From Kumtagia sp964244725 (GTDB taxonomy: Bacteria; Pseudomonadota; Alphaproteobacteria; Rhizobiales; Rhizobiaceae), in contig CAXTJQ010000008.1 of assembly GCA_964244725.1 (NCBI GenBank), forward strand, positions 1 through 64,000: a DNA stretch of 64,000 nucleotides, read 5' to 3'. Below are positions 8,113 to 16,718 of the stretch, one piece after another. Each line of letters begins with the position of its first letter. The stretch's first letter is position 1. The position numbers and the translations under genes are program-made. The notes under the pieces are model-generated. The model did not search any database, was not told the origin of the DNA, and was given only the letters and a program-made list of their open reading frames with translations.

Positions 8113-10881
8113 TCAGTCGATTTTCGCGCCAGCGACCGTCCCCACCGCGTTCACGCCGGCTCCGGAGAATCCGAAATTGCCGATGACGCCCGCCGCGACG
8201 TTCGGCCCGTTGTTGACGAAAGCCCCGTCGATCGAGCCGGACAGGCCCGCGCCGCTCAGGTCGCCGCCAAACAGCGCCTGCGTTCCCACGGCGCGGTCGG
8301 CGACCGCGCCGGAAACGTTCATGCCGTCGAAATTCGAGATCGACATGGTGCCGCTCCGCGCGCTGAAATCGTAGCTCATGTTCATGTCGCCGGTGGCGAT
8401 ATATCTGGCCACGCCGTCGTCCGTGGTGCGGGCGACGCTGCCGAGCGCCGTGCCGCTGTAGGTGGCGGTCAGGTTGGTCGGCAAATCGTTCGGGTTGGTG
8501 ATGTCGCCCACGACCCATGTCCCCATGTGGACGTAGTCCGTGCGATCTTCGGGCAGTTCCGCGCCGTTGGCGGCAAAACGGCCGCGCATGCCCCACCAAC
8601 CCCAGTCGACGAAGGTGCAGCGGGCGCAGTGCTGGTAGCCTTCGATCGGCGCCGCGCGGCCCGAGATCAGGTAGCTGCCGGGATTGGTGTCCGGAGCGTG
8701 CGCCAGATCGCCGCCGCCGTCGGTCAGGAGACGGGTGTTGTCTGGATTGTCGTTGAAGGACGCGGCAAATCGGTCGTCGTCGATGAAGGAGTTGCCGCCG
8801 TCGCCGACGCCTGTGCCCGTTCCCGCGCCGAATGACAGGATATAGGCATCGGCGACCGGATTCTGGTCTGCCCGGTCGTACACGGCGCCGAACGCGAAGA
8901 CGGAATTATGCTGCGCGTCGAGCGTCAGGTAGAGGTTGGGCGCGACCACGCCGGAGAGCGCATAGGGGTTGTCGGCGCCTTCGGTCACCGCTTCGCCAAG
9001 ACCGCTCATGAAGCCCGAGACCGAGCGCGATGTGCGGCCGAATTCGGATTGGTCGCGATCCGATACCAGACTCGCGACGTGGTACGACCCGAATATGCCG
9101 GTTCCATCGTACCCGGTCGGCTCGCCGCTCAGGACCGGTCCGGCGAAGGAATCGGAAAACGCGTCCGGCGGATCGGCCGGAGGGCCGACGACGAAATTGT
9201 CGGCGTTGGGCCCGAAGAAGTGAGAGCCGCCCGTGCCGGCGATGGAATCGACGCCGCCGCGCATGTTGGCCGAGGGCGAGAAGGCGCCATCGCGAAAGCT
9301 TCCGCGCCGTCCGCCCTGCAGCTTGAAGACGCCATCGTCGTCGGCGAAGGCATTGCCGGTGAACAGGAAGGCCGCGCTCTTCTGACCGATCCCGCTGCCC
9401 TGGATGTCGACCCAGGTCTGCATGACGCGTACGCTGTTGCTCGGGTCCTGCGGCTCGATGGCAAGCAAGTTGGTCGAACTGTAGTTCGCGACCAAGCCAT
9501 AGATGTCCTGCGCGAAGAACGGCACCGGCGACGAGGGGTCGAGCGAATCGCGGGTCAGCGAGTACTCGCGGATGTTGCTGTCGAAGTCTCCGTCGAGCAG
9601 CGCGAAATTGGTCGGGGCGCCGTAGATCGCGTAGAAGGGCCGCTGCGGATTGCCGTTGGCGCCGAGCAGGTAGGTCGCGAAATCGCCGACGCCGGCGTAG
9701 GAGGTCCCGGCATAGGTGACGCCGCCGATGAGGGCGTCGGTTACCTGCACGGCTTGCAGCGCGGTGTCGCCTTGGGTTCCGGTGATATCGGGCAGATCGA
9801 TCGCGCCGTCGGCCGACACCAGCCGGCCGCCGCTTTTGCTCAGAGCGATGGTGCGGTCGGTCTCGGGCGACCCGCCTACCAGCCCGACTATGCCGGGGTC
9901 GGCGATGGTTTCGCCATAATATGTGTACGTATCGCCTGCGGTCAGGACCCTGGCGGTCTTCGTTCCGCCGGGCGGCGGCGGCTCCGGCGGCGGATGATCG
10001 ACGGTCTCATCGATCTTGTCCGTGATCTGCTGCTGCGTCACGGTGTCGATGTCGGCGACGTCCTGTTCGGCCGTGTCGATGTCGTTCGACTGGACCGGAT
10101 TGGGCCGCGCCGTCGGGATGGGCGCGTTCTGCGCTTGCGAATTGACGGCCGCGACGGCGCTCGTGGCGACGGTCGTATCGGTGGGCGCGCTTCTCGCGCC
10201 GCCGCTTTGGCCGGGCTTGCCGGCGAGGCTGGTCTGGAACGTTGCCGCGTCGCTCTTGGTGCGAGGCCGGATGTTGGCGTCGAGCCCGCCGCCGGCGCCG
10301 CCCGCGACGGTCAGCGTGTAGCCGGGCTGGAAGATCCGCTGGCTGCTGCCGTCGATGCCGTTGAACAGGACCTCGTTGCCGAAGATCATCGAGAACAGCG
10401 TCGAGTTGCCGGCGGTATCGACATTGCCCTCGACCATCGCGCCGCGAATGCCGATGGTTCCGACCGGCGTCCTGATCGTCGCGCCGCCCGGCTTCTTGCT
10501 GGTCTGGCCGCCGATGAAGCGGAATGCGCCCTTGGTGACGCTCGCCACGACCTTGGCGTCGCCGGTATCGGGATCGTAGACAAACTCGTCGATCGTCAGT
10601 TGGCTGTTGGGGCCGACGGTGAAGGTGGTGCCGTCGAGCAGCAGGATTTGCACGAGGCCGCGCGCGTCTGTGTCGATCCGCTCGTTGAAGATGACGGCTT
10701 CGCCGAGGCTCAGCACGCGCGGCTGTCCGCCCGGCGGGCGTCCCTTGGCGTCCACGTTGACGGCGGCGGTCACGCCCACTTCGGAGAAGGCGTGCGGGAC
10801 GGAGACCGCCAGAAGAGGAAGAGCCGTCGCGGCAGCGAGCACATGCCGGAGGAGTGCGCGCCTATGTTCGGAGAGCGCCAT
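8113..10881 (-). CDS. Secreted FecR-domain protein with C-terminal TbpB-like beta-barrel
   Basis: The protein has 922 residues. The start ATG at 10881 overlaps the stop of the upstream gene (TGATG) and has GAGGAG just before it, so the two are translationally coupled. A signal peptide (about 1-33) is followed by a FecR domain (about 50-190, 'GEAVIFNERIDTDARGLVQI', 'IRTPVGTIGIRG'). A Pro/Thr-rich linker (about 255-310) precedes a long beta-rich body. The last ~120 residues alternate short strands with Gly ('ATGDMNMSYDFSARSGTMSI', 'GGDLSGAGLSGSIDGAF', 'VAGVIGNFGFSG'). This resembles the eight-strand barrel of transferrin-binding-protein-B-type surface lipoproteins, the usual Slam-recognised module. 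I see no lipobox Cys. Its role as surface-exposed sensor or ligand for the neighbouring cyclase is inferred. Confidence 0.75.
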   Translation of the reverse strand: MALSEHRRALLRHVLAAATALPLLAVSVPHAFSEVGVTAAVNVDAKGRPPGGQPRVLSLGEAVIFNERIDTDARGLVQILLLDGTTFTVGPNSQLTIDEFVYDPDTGDAKVVASVTKGAFRFIGGQTSKKPGGATIRTPVGTIGIRGAMVEGNVDTAGNSTLFSMIFGNEVLFNGIDGSSQRIFQPGYTLTVAGGAGGGLDANIRPRTKSDAATFQTSLAGKPGQSGGARSAPTDTTVATSAVAAVNSQAQNAPIPTARPNPVQSNDIDTAEQDVADIDTVTQQQITDKIDETVDHPPPEPPPPGGTKTARVLTAGDTYTYYGETIADPGIVGLVGGSPETDRTIALSKSGGRLVSADGAIDLPDITGTQGDTALQAVQVTDALIGGVTYAGTSYAGVGDFATYLLGANGNPQRPFYAIYGAPTNFALLDGDFDSNIREYSLTRDSLDPSSPVPFFAQDIYGLVANYSSTNLLAIEPQDPSNSVRVMQTWVDIQGSGIGQKSAAFLFTGNAFADDDGVFKLQGGRRGSFRDGAFSPSANMRGGVDSIAGTGGSHFFGPNADNFVVGPPADPPDAFSDSFAGPVLSGEPTGYDGTGIFGSYHVASLVSDRDQSEFGRTSRSVSGFMSGLGEAVTEGADNPYALSGVVAPNLYLTLDAQHNSVFAFGAVYDRADQNPVADAYILSFGAGTGTGVGDGGNSFIDDDRFAASFNDNPDNTRLLTDGGGDLAHAPDTNPGSYLISGRAAPIEGYQHCARCTFVDWGWWGMRGRFAANGAELPEDRTDYVHMGTWVVGDITNPNDLPTNLTATYSGTALGSVARTTDDGVARYIATGDMNMSYDFSARSGTMSISNFDGMNVSGAVADRAVGTQALFGGDLSGAGLSGSIDGAFVNNGPNVAAGVIGNFGFSGAGVNAVGTVAGAKID

Positions 10882-12278
10882 CAGAAGCTCCTCGCGACGC
10901 TGAGCGTGACCGAGACGTTGTCGTAGTTGCGCGTCGAATAATTCGAGTCGACATGCCGGTATTCGGTTTCGGCGAGCAGGGCGACCTTGTCGACGATGGG
11001 CACCGTCAGGCCGCCTCCGACGAAGCCTTCCCAATCATGCTCGTCTTCCGTCAGATTGATCACGGGGTCGGGATCGTCATAATCGCGGAACAGCGCGCCG
11101 GCATTGAGCGAGGCGGTCCATGCGCCGCGATCGTCGCCGAAGGGCGAGGCGAAACTGTAGCGCGGACCGGCGGAAAAGCCGCCCTCGGTGTAGGCGAGAT
11201 AGTCCCGGTCGGCGGTCACGCGCTGCAGGTAGGCGCTGCCCGACAGCGCCATGTCCGGCGCCACGACGATGGTGGCCGAGGCATAGGCGCGCACTTCTTC
11301 GCCGTCGCGGTCGGAAGCGGTCGGCGCGGTTTCGCTGTCGTGATAGCCGCGATAGCGGTACTCCAAGGCGGTCGTCCAGGAAAAGCCGGGCGTCGGCTGC
11401 ACAACGTAGCGGGCGCCGGCGCCGATCGCGCTCGAATAGAAATCGCCGTCCACGCCGACCAGCGAGGCGATGCCGTAAATGCCGAGCGCGGCGTTGTCGA
11501 TGCCGAAGCGGCCCATGTCGAATGCGGGGCCGATGGTGAGTTCGGCCAGCGCCACGTCGAGTTCGTCGCGTTCGAACTGCTTGGCGCCATAGGTGACGAG
11601 ATCAACCTCGAGCGTATCCCCCTGGGAGGCCAGATTCTGCGAAAGGTGGAAGATGCCGGCCCCGTAGACGTTGCCGTCGGAGGACCCGCGCGAGTTCCGG
11701 TCGAGCAGGAACGGCAGCCCGTTGAGCATGATCGTGCCGTCGGTCGGCGCGCGGTTGGCGTTCGACTGGTAGCGTATGCCGGCGCGGACCTGGCCGGCGA
11801 AGCGCGTCGTCTCGCCGGCGCTGTCGATGCCGGCGAGATACTGGTCGACCTTGGCTTTGACCTCGGGCGGAACGTCGGGACCAGACACGGCGGATTCGAA
11901 ATAGCTTCGCGCCGTCTCGAAGGCCGACAGCCGGTAATACAGAAGGCCGAGTTCGAGCTGCAGCCGAGGGAGCCCCGGCGAAAAGATCAGCATGCGCTCC
12001 AGCGTACTGATGGCGGCCTCAAGATCGCCCGCCTGGACCGACAGCGCGGCATATTCGAACGCCGCGTCGAGGTCGTCCGGCTTGGCCAGCATCGCCCTGA
12101 ACAGTTCGTCGCGCCGGGTCTGGATCTGCTTGATATCGCCGCTCGCCACCTGCGGCTCGACGACCGATTTCGGGAGGAGCGGCGTCTTGGCGTGCGCGCC
12201 GGCGTTGCCGGCCGCGACAAGTGCGGCCAGCCCCAAGCCAATCGCGCGCATGACGAAGCTTATGCGCATACCCAGCAT
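10881..12278 (-). CDS. TPR plus outer-membrane beta-barrel protein (Slam/DUF560-like)
   Basis: The protein has 465 residues. The start ATG at 12278 has AGGG five bases upstream. A signal peptide (about 1-29) is followed by TPR-like helices (about 50-150, 'LDAAFEYAALSVQAGDLEAA', 'LELGLLYYRLSAFETARSYF'). After about 165 come alternating amphipathic strands ending in Phe ('VSVTLSVARSF'), the C-terminal signature of outer-membrane barrels. N-terminal TPRs plus a roughly 14-strand barrel is the architecture of surface lipoprotein assembly modulators (Slam). Its downstream partner carries a Slam-substrate-like barrel. It could instead be a TPR-porin with another role. First gene of a three-gene operon, divergent from an RTX gene. 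Confidence 0.75.
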   Translation of the reverse strand: MLGMRISFVMRAIGLGLAALVAAGNAGAHAKTPLLPKSVVEPQVASGDIKQIQTRRDELFRAMLAKPDDLDAAFEYAALSVQAGDLEAAISTLERMLIFSPGLPRLQLELGLLYYRLSAFETARSYFESAVSGPDVPPEVKAKVDQYLAGIDSAGETTRFAGQVRAGIRYQSNANRAPTDGTIMLNGLPFLLDRNSRGSSDGNVYGAGIFHLSQNLASQGDTLEVDLVTYGAKQFERDELDVALAELTIGPAFDMGRFGIDNAALGIYGIASLVGVDGDFYSSAIGAGARYVVQPTPGFSWTTALEYRYRGYHDSETAPTASDRDGEEVRAYASATIVVAPDMALSGSAYLQRVTADRDYLAYTEGGFSAGPRYSFASPFGDDRGAWTASLNAGALFRDYDDPDPVINLTEDEHDWEGFVGGGLTVPIVDKVALLAETEYRHVDSNYSTRNYDNVSVTLSVARSF

Positions 12279-12454
12279 GTTACCCTTGCTACCCCAGGGA
12301 AGAGCTATCAGGCGGCCGACGCGGGAGTCAATTGCAGGCGAGGCTTTGCAACAGGATGGTAAATGTCGGCCGCTGGATGATTATCAGCCCCATCGAGGCC
12401 GCCATCCTTCATTGGTGCAGCGCGAAATCTTGCTTGAATAATATGCTGATTGCC

Positions 12455-12460
12455 TATAAT
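12455..12460 (+). promoter_or_regulatory. Candidate -10 box for the RTX gene
   Basis: A perfect TATAAT lies in an AT-rich patch 44 bp before the RTX start codon. Upstream TTG-containing hexamers are at non-ideal spacings (15 or 19 bp). The 225-bp divergent region 12279-12503 must also hold the promoter of the leftward Slam-like operon. Confidence 0.35.
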
Positions 12461-12503
12461 AACGGCAAAGCTTCCGTGGAAGCGCCTTGGGAGGGGCAAA
12501 GGC

Positions 12504-14936
12504 ATGTCGATCGATATCGGCTACGCAATCGACCGCGATCCGGATGCAGGATATCTCACTTTCTTCATAAACTACTCGATTGCCGCCTATATCGATCCGG
12601 AATCCGGCGAATATTTCGGCGATACGACATGGAATGTCAGCTACTCGCTCGCCAGTAACCCAAGCCCGGCCTTCCTTGCGGGGACCGGCGCTGAATCCGA
12701 CACCGTCATGCTCGATCTCTATCTCGACGGCTCGCCGTCGATCGTCAATTACCGGCTGATCTTCAGTGCATGGAACACGTTCATGCCGGCGCCGGAGACC
12801 CAGGTCTGGAACGTGCTGACCGCCGCGTTCGCAACCGCGCCGCAAAGCTTCGTCGGCACGGACTCGATCGATTTCGCGATCGGCGGCGCAGCCGGCGACG
12901 CGTTCCAGCTTGGCGACGGCGACGACCGGGTCGATGCCGGCGGCGGCAACGACAAGATCGACGGCGGCGCTGGGTCCGATCACCTGGACGGCGGGACCGG
13001 CGACGACACGATGACCGGGGGCGCGGACAACGACTTCTATATCGTCGATTCCGTCAACGACATCGTCGTCGAGCTCGCCGGCGGCGGCATCGACACCGTC
13101 ACCTCGTCGGTCGCCTTCACGCTCGCTGCCCAGGTCGAGAATCTGACGTTGACCGGGTTTGGCGCCAACGCCGGGACCGGCAACGGCGGCGCCAATCTGA
13201 TCATCGGCAACGGCGCGGCAAACGTCCTGTCCGGCCTCGGCGACAATGACGAACTGCGCGGCGGCGCGAGCGACGATACCCTGTACGGGGGCGCAGGCAA
13301 CGATGTCCTCAAGGGCGACAGCGGCGCCGACACGATGGACGGCGGTCTGAACAACGACACCTACTATGTCGATTCGGCCTTCGACCACGTCGTAGAGGCC
13401 GCGAATGGCGGCGTCGACAGCGTCTTCGTCACCGGCCTCTCGGTCTATGCGCTGGGATCGCAGGTCGAGAACCTGGCGACCCTGGACATGACGGGCTTCA
13501 GGGGCATCGGCAACGCGTTCGACAACAAGATCACCGGCGCGCAAGGCAACGATTTGCTCGACGGCCGCGACGGCGGGGATACGCTGCTCGGCGAGGAAGG
13601 CAACGATCGCCTGATCGGTGGCGCGGGCGCCGACATCCTGGTCGGCGACGCGGGCATCGACACGGCCGAATACACGGCCTCGGCGGCGGCGGTGACCGTC
13701 AATCTCGCGACCGGGAGGGGGTATGGCGGAGATGCCCAGGGCGACCGCCTTTACGGGATCGAATTCATTGTTGGGAGCGCCTACGGCGACGTTCTGACCG
13801 GCGATGCGCTGGCGAACAGGCTGACCGGCGGCGGCGGGAGCGACCAGCTCCAAGGCGGCGATGGGGCCGATACCCTGATTGGCGGGGCGGGCGCGGACTA
13901 TCTGTATGGCGGGATCGGCTCCGACACGGCCAGTTATGCGGGATCGCTCGCCCGGGTCGTCGTCGATCTGTCCGGTCCGACCGCTTCGGGCGGCGACGCC
14001 CAGGGCGACTATCTCAACAGCATCGAAAACGTCGCCGGCGGCAACGGCAACGACAGCCTCACCGGCAACACACTCGCCAACGCGCTGTCGGGCGGGATCG
14101 GCATGGACATCTTGAGCGGCGGCGGCGGCAACGATTCGATCAATGGCGGTGTGGGCGCCGACGAACTGGACGGCGGTGCGGACAACGACACGCTTAGCTA
14201 TGCCGGATCGATCGGCGCGGTGAACGTCAACCTGGTGACGCAAATCGTCTTTGGCGGCGATGCCGAAGGCGATATGATCCGAAGCTTCGAGAACGCCGTC
14301 GGCGGCGACGGCAGCGACACGCTCACCGGCAACAACGGCAACAACGCCCTGACCGGCGGGGCCGGCAGCGACGTGATCAACGGCGCGAAAGGCAACGACT
14401 ACATTCGCGGCGGTTCGGGCGCCGACACGATGACCGGCGGCTCGGACGTCGATACGCTGAGCTACGCCGGGTCGCTGGCGGGCGGGGTGACCATCAGCCT
14501 GACCGGCAATGTCGCCCATGACGGCGACGCGCAAGGCGACATCATCGAGAATTTCGAGAATGTCGATGGCAGCGAGTGGGGCGACATACTGATCGGCGAC
14601 ACCAACGCCAACCGGCTGTCCGGCCGCGCCGGCCATGATTATCTGGACGGCAGGACCGGCAACGACACCCTGGCCGGCGGCGCGCAGACCGACGCGTTCG
14701 CATTCGGCTATTTTTCCGGCCGCGACACGATCACGGATTTTTCAGTGGCCGACGGCGAAACCGTCACGATCACCTGGGGCCTGGCGTTCGACACGTTCGA
14801 CGAGGTCATGGCGATCGCGTCCGCAACCGGCGCGAGCGGGCGCGACACGCTTTTCACGTTCAACGCCAACAATTCCCTTCTGATGCAGAACGTGTCGATG
14901 GCATCGCTGACGGACGCGAGTTTCCTGTTCGCCTGA
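12504..14936 (+). CDS. RTX Ca2+-binding repeat protein, type I secretion substrate
   Basis: The protein has 810 residues from ATG 12504, preceded by GGGAGGGG. An earlier in-frame ATG (12450) lacks a ribosome site. A unique N-terminal domain of about 120 residues has no signal peptide. It is followed by many GGxGxDxxx nonapeptide blocks ('GGGNDKIDGGAGSDHLDGG', 'GGADNDFYIVDS', 'GGAGADILVGDAG'), with repeated 'DTASYAGS/DTLSYAGS' spacer modules. The last ~60 residues have no repeats and end 'LTDASFLFA', a typical uncleaved C-terminal ABC-exporter signal. Ca2+-dependent folding outside the cell is expected of the family. No enzymatic domain is visible, so a surface-layer or adhesive role is only a guess. 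No exporter genes are nearby. Confidence 0.9.
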   Translation: MSIDIGYAIDRDPDAGYLTFFINYSIAAYIDPESGEYFGDTTWNVSYSLASNPSPAFLAGTGAESDTVMLDLYLDGSPSIVNYRLIFSAWNTFMPAPETQVWNVLTAAFATAPQSFVGTDSIDFAIGGAAGDAFQLGDGDDRVDAGGGNDKIDGGAGSDHLDGGTGDDTMTGGADNDFYIVDSVNDIVVELAGGGIDTVTSSVAFTLAAQVENLTLTGFGANAGTGNGGANLIIGNGAANVLSGLGDNDELRGGASDDTLYGGAGNDVLKGDSGADTMDGGLNNDTYYVDSAFDHVVEAANGGVDSVFVTGLSVYALGSQVENLATLDMTGFRGIGNAFDNKITGAQGNDLLDGRDGGDTLLGEEGNDRLIGGAGADILVGDAGIDTAEYTASAAAVTVNLATGRGYGGDAQGDRLYGIEFIVGSAYGDVLTGDALANRLTGGGGSDQLQGGDGADTLIGGAGADYLYGGIGSDTASYAGSLARVVVDLSGPTASGGDAQGDYLNSIENVAGGNGNDSLTGNTLANALSGGIGMDILSGGGGNDSINGGVGADELDGGADNDTLSYAGSIGAVNVNLVTQIVFGGDAEGDMIRSFENAVGGDGSDTLTGNNGNNALTGGAGSDVINGAKGNDYIRGGSGADTMTGGSDVDTLSYAGSLAGGVTISLTGNVAHDGDAQGDIIENFENVDGSEWGDILIGDTNANRLSGRAGHDYLDGRTGNDTLAGGAQTDAFAFGYFSGRDTITDFSVADGETVTITWGLAFDTFDEVMAIASATGASGRDTLFTFNANNSLLMQNVSMASLTDASFLFA

Positions 14937-15417
14937 TGGCGCAATTCCCATCGCCGAGAGCGTGGCCTCTGATTGGGATCAGGATTGGATCGTCGATCGC
15001 CAGGCAGCACGCAGCGACGCAAGCGGACTTTTCGCTGGCCGTCGGACAGGTTGACGGTCATCTCGTCACGCCGTTCCTTGATCTCGAACTCGATCATCCG
15101 GCTCCCGAGCCCGCAGCCTCGACGATGACGCGGCCGCGCGAGAGAGACCTCCGCACGACTGGCGACACAATGATTGGTCGGAAAAGTGCGCGATGCCATC
15201 CTCGCGGCAACCGTCGAGGGCCGCTGTTGGCGCGTCAGGCGCGGCCCAGACTCTCTCGTCCGCCATCTGCCTGAGGTCCGCTCCCGGGCAGGCCCCGTCG
15301 AGATCTATTTGCGCATGGAGCCTGTCTTCGAAAAGCTGTATCAGGCGTTCGAAGGGGATGTGTGATGACGGCGAGAACCCGCGTGACCCTCTGGAACTTC
15401 GCTGCACGAAATGCAGG
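14937..15417. other. 481-bp intergenic stretch with only weak coding traces
   Basis: The minus strand from 15097 reads MIEFEIKERRDEMTVNLSDG for about 20 credible codons, then loses protein-like character. This could be a decayed gene end. On the plus strand a TTG-started frame 15174-15365 (63 codons, 'VEIYLRMEPVFEKLYQAFEG') has GC-rich third positions but no ribosome site. I do not call either as a gene. Confidence 0.3.
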
Positions 15418-15494
15418 TGGTAGCGGGAAGTGGACTCGAACCACCGACCCCAGGATTATGATTCCCGTGCTCTAACCAACTGAGCTATCCCGCC
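15418..15494 (-). tRNA. tRNA-Met (CAT), elongator type
   Basis: The 77-nt cloverleaf reads on the minus strand. The acceptor is GGCGGGA/TCCCGCT with encoded CCA, the D-arm GCTC...GAGC, the anticodon stem CGGGA/TCCTG with loop ATCATAA (anticodon CAT), and the T-arm GGTGG-TTCGAGT-CCACT. It lacks the C1xA72 mismatch of initiator tRNA. G-U pairs occur at 1-72, 28-42 and 49-65. tRNA-Ile2 (also CAT) cannot be fully excluded without identity-element analysis, but the sequence resembles alphaproteobacterial elongator tRNA-Met. Confidence 0.93.
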
Positions 15495-15557
15495 ATCCGC
15501 AGCAGGCGACCGTTCCATGCGCGGCGTCGACGCGTGGCGGCCGCCGAAGGCAGGAGG

Positions 15558-15587
15558 GGTATAGGGGAGGCTGCCGGAAGCTGTCAA
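15558..15587 (-). promoter_or_regulatory. Promoter of tRNA-Met
   Basis: On the minus strand, TTGACA (15582-15587) is separated by 18 bp from TATACC (15558-15563). It lies about 64 bp upstream of the tRNA 5' end. The pattern matches strong alphaproteobacterial stable-RNA promoters. Confidence 0.6.
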
Positions 15588-15753
15588 GATCGAGTGCATC
15601 GCGACAATCGCCTTGCGGTTTCCGGCCGGTGACGCCGACGGCGTAATGACCTGAAACCAATCGTGCGCGGGTCAGGGTTGAGTTCGCGCCGGGGCGTGGC
15701 TATGTCTGCGCGGCAATCCGGCCCGGCGATCGGGTCGCTCTCGGGTTCCTGGC

Positions 15754-16713
15754 TTGGCAAATCCGCGCATCGCTGTCCTTGGGTGTGGCTATTGGGGCGC
15801 GAACCATATTCGCACGCTGAAGGCGCTGGGCGCGCTCCATGCAGTCTCCGACGCCAACGGCGCGCGCGCCGAGGGGTTCGCCGTGGATCATGATTGCCTG
15901 GCGATCGCGCCTGACGATTTGTTTTCGCGCGACGACGTCGACGCGGTGGTTATCGCGCTGCCGCCGCAGTTCCATGCGGCGCTGACGGTCGAGGCGGTCG
16001 AGGCCGGCAAGGACGTGCTCGTCGAGAAGCCGATCGCACTCAACGTGGCGGACGCCGAGCGTTCGGTCGCGGCGGCCCGTCTGCGCGGCCGCATCTTCAT
16101 GACCGGCCACGTGCTGCGCTTCCATCCGGGTTTCGAGGCGCTCAAGGCGCTGATCGACGCCGGCGAGCTCGGGGCGGTGCGCTACATCCACTCCCACCGG
16201 CTCGGCCTCGGCAAGTTCCACACCGAGAACGACGCGCTGTGGGACCTTGCGCCGCACGATTTGTCGATGATCCTCGCGATCACCGGCGAGCCGCCCGTCG
16301 AGGTGCGCGGCGAGGGGGCGGCTTTGCTCGACAAGCTCAGCGACTTCGCACACCTGCATATGCGCTTCGCCAACGGCATGCGCAGCCATCTGTTCGCGTC
16401 GCGCCTCAATCCCTATCGCGAGCGACGGCTGACGGTGGTCGGCGACAAGGCCATGGCGGTGTTCGACGATGTCGAGCCGTGGGATCGCAAGCTCGCTGTC
16501 TATCGCCACGCGATCTGGCAGGACAGCGGCCAATGGGCGGCGACGATGAACGAGCCCACCTATGCGCCGGTCGGCGCCGGCATGCCGCTGACGCGTGAGC
16601 TCGAGCATTTCATTCATTGCATCCGCACGCGCGAAACGCCGCGCACCGGCGGCGAGGAAGGCGTGGCGGTGCTGCGCATCCTGACGGCCGGCACGGTCAC
16701 GCACGCGACGTAG
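15754..16713 (+). CDS. Gfo/Idh/MocA-family NAD(P)-dependent oxidoreductase
   Basis: The protein has 319 residues. The start is a TTG at 15754. No in-frame ATG or GTG lies close upstream, and the TTG places the Rossmann motif 'VLGCGYWGANH' at residue 8, as usual for the family. 'VEKPIAL' is the conserved EKP loop that positions substrate and cofactor, and 'WDLAPHDLSM' carries the usual catalytic-region His. This is closest in style to the WlbA-like sugar 3-dehydrogenases used in nucleotide-sugar synthesis. The substrate cannot be read from the sequence, and no glycan genes are adjacent. It converges with mnmA (5-bp gap). Confidence 0.85.
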   Translation: MANPRIAVLGCGYWGANHIRTLKALGALHAVSDANGARAEGFAVDHDCLAIAPDDLFSRDDVDAVVIALPPQFHAALTVEAVEAGKDVLVEKPIALNVADAERSVAAARLRGRIFMTGHVLRFHPGFEALKALIDAGELGAVRYIHSHRLGLGKFHTENDALWDLAPHDLSMILAITGEPPVEVRGEGAALLDKLSDFAHLHMRFANGMRSHLFASRLNPYRERRLTVVGDKAMAVFDDVEPWDRKLAVYRHAIWQDSGQWAATMNEPTYAPVGAGMPLTRELEHFIHCIRTRETPRTGGEEGVAVLRILTAGTVTHAT

Positions 16714-16718
16714 CGGCG

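Noticed and set aside
6977..8599. A 540-codon Arg-rich frame on the minus strand
   Set aside because: It overlaps the cyclase and FecR genes in another frame and shows only low-complexity Arg/Gly/Pro sequence.
10854..12362. A 502-codon frame antisense to the Slam-like gene
   Set aside because: The opposite strand encodes a protein with signal peptide, TPRs and barrel; this frame has no recognisable features.
15174..15365. A 63-codon TTG-started frame
   Set aside because: Third positions are GC-rich but there is no ribosome site, no known family and no partner; noted only in the intergenic entry.
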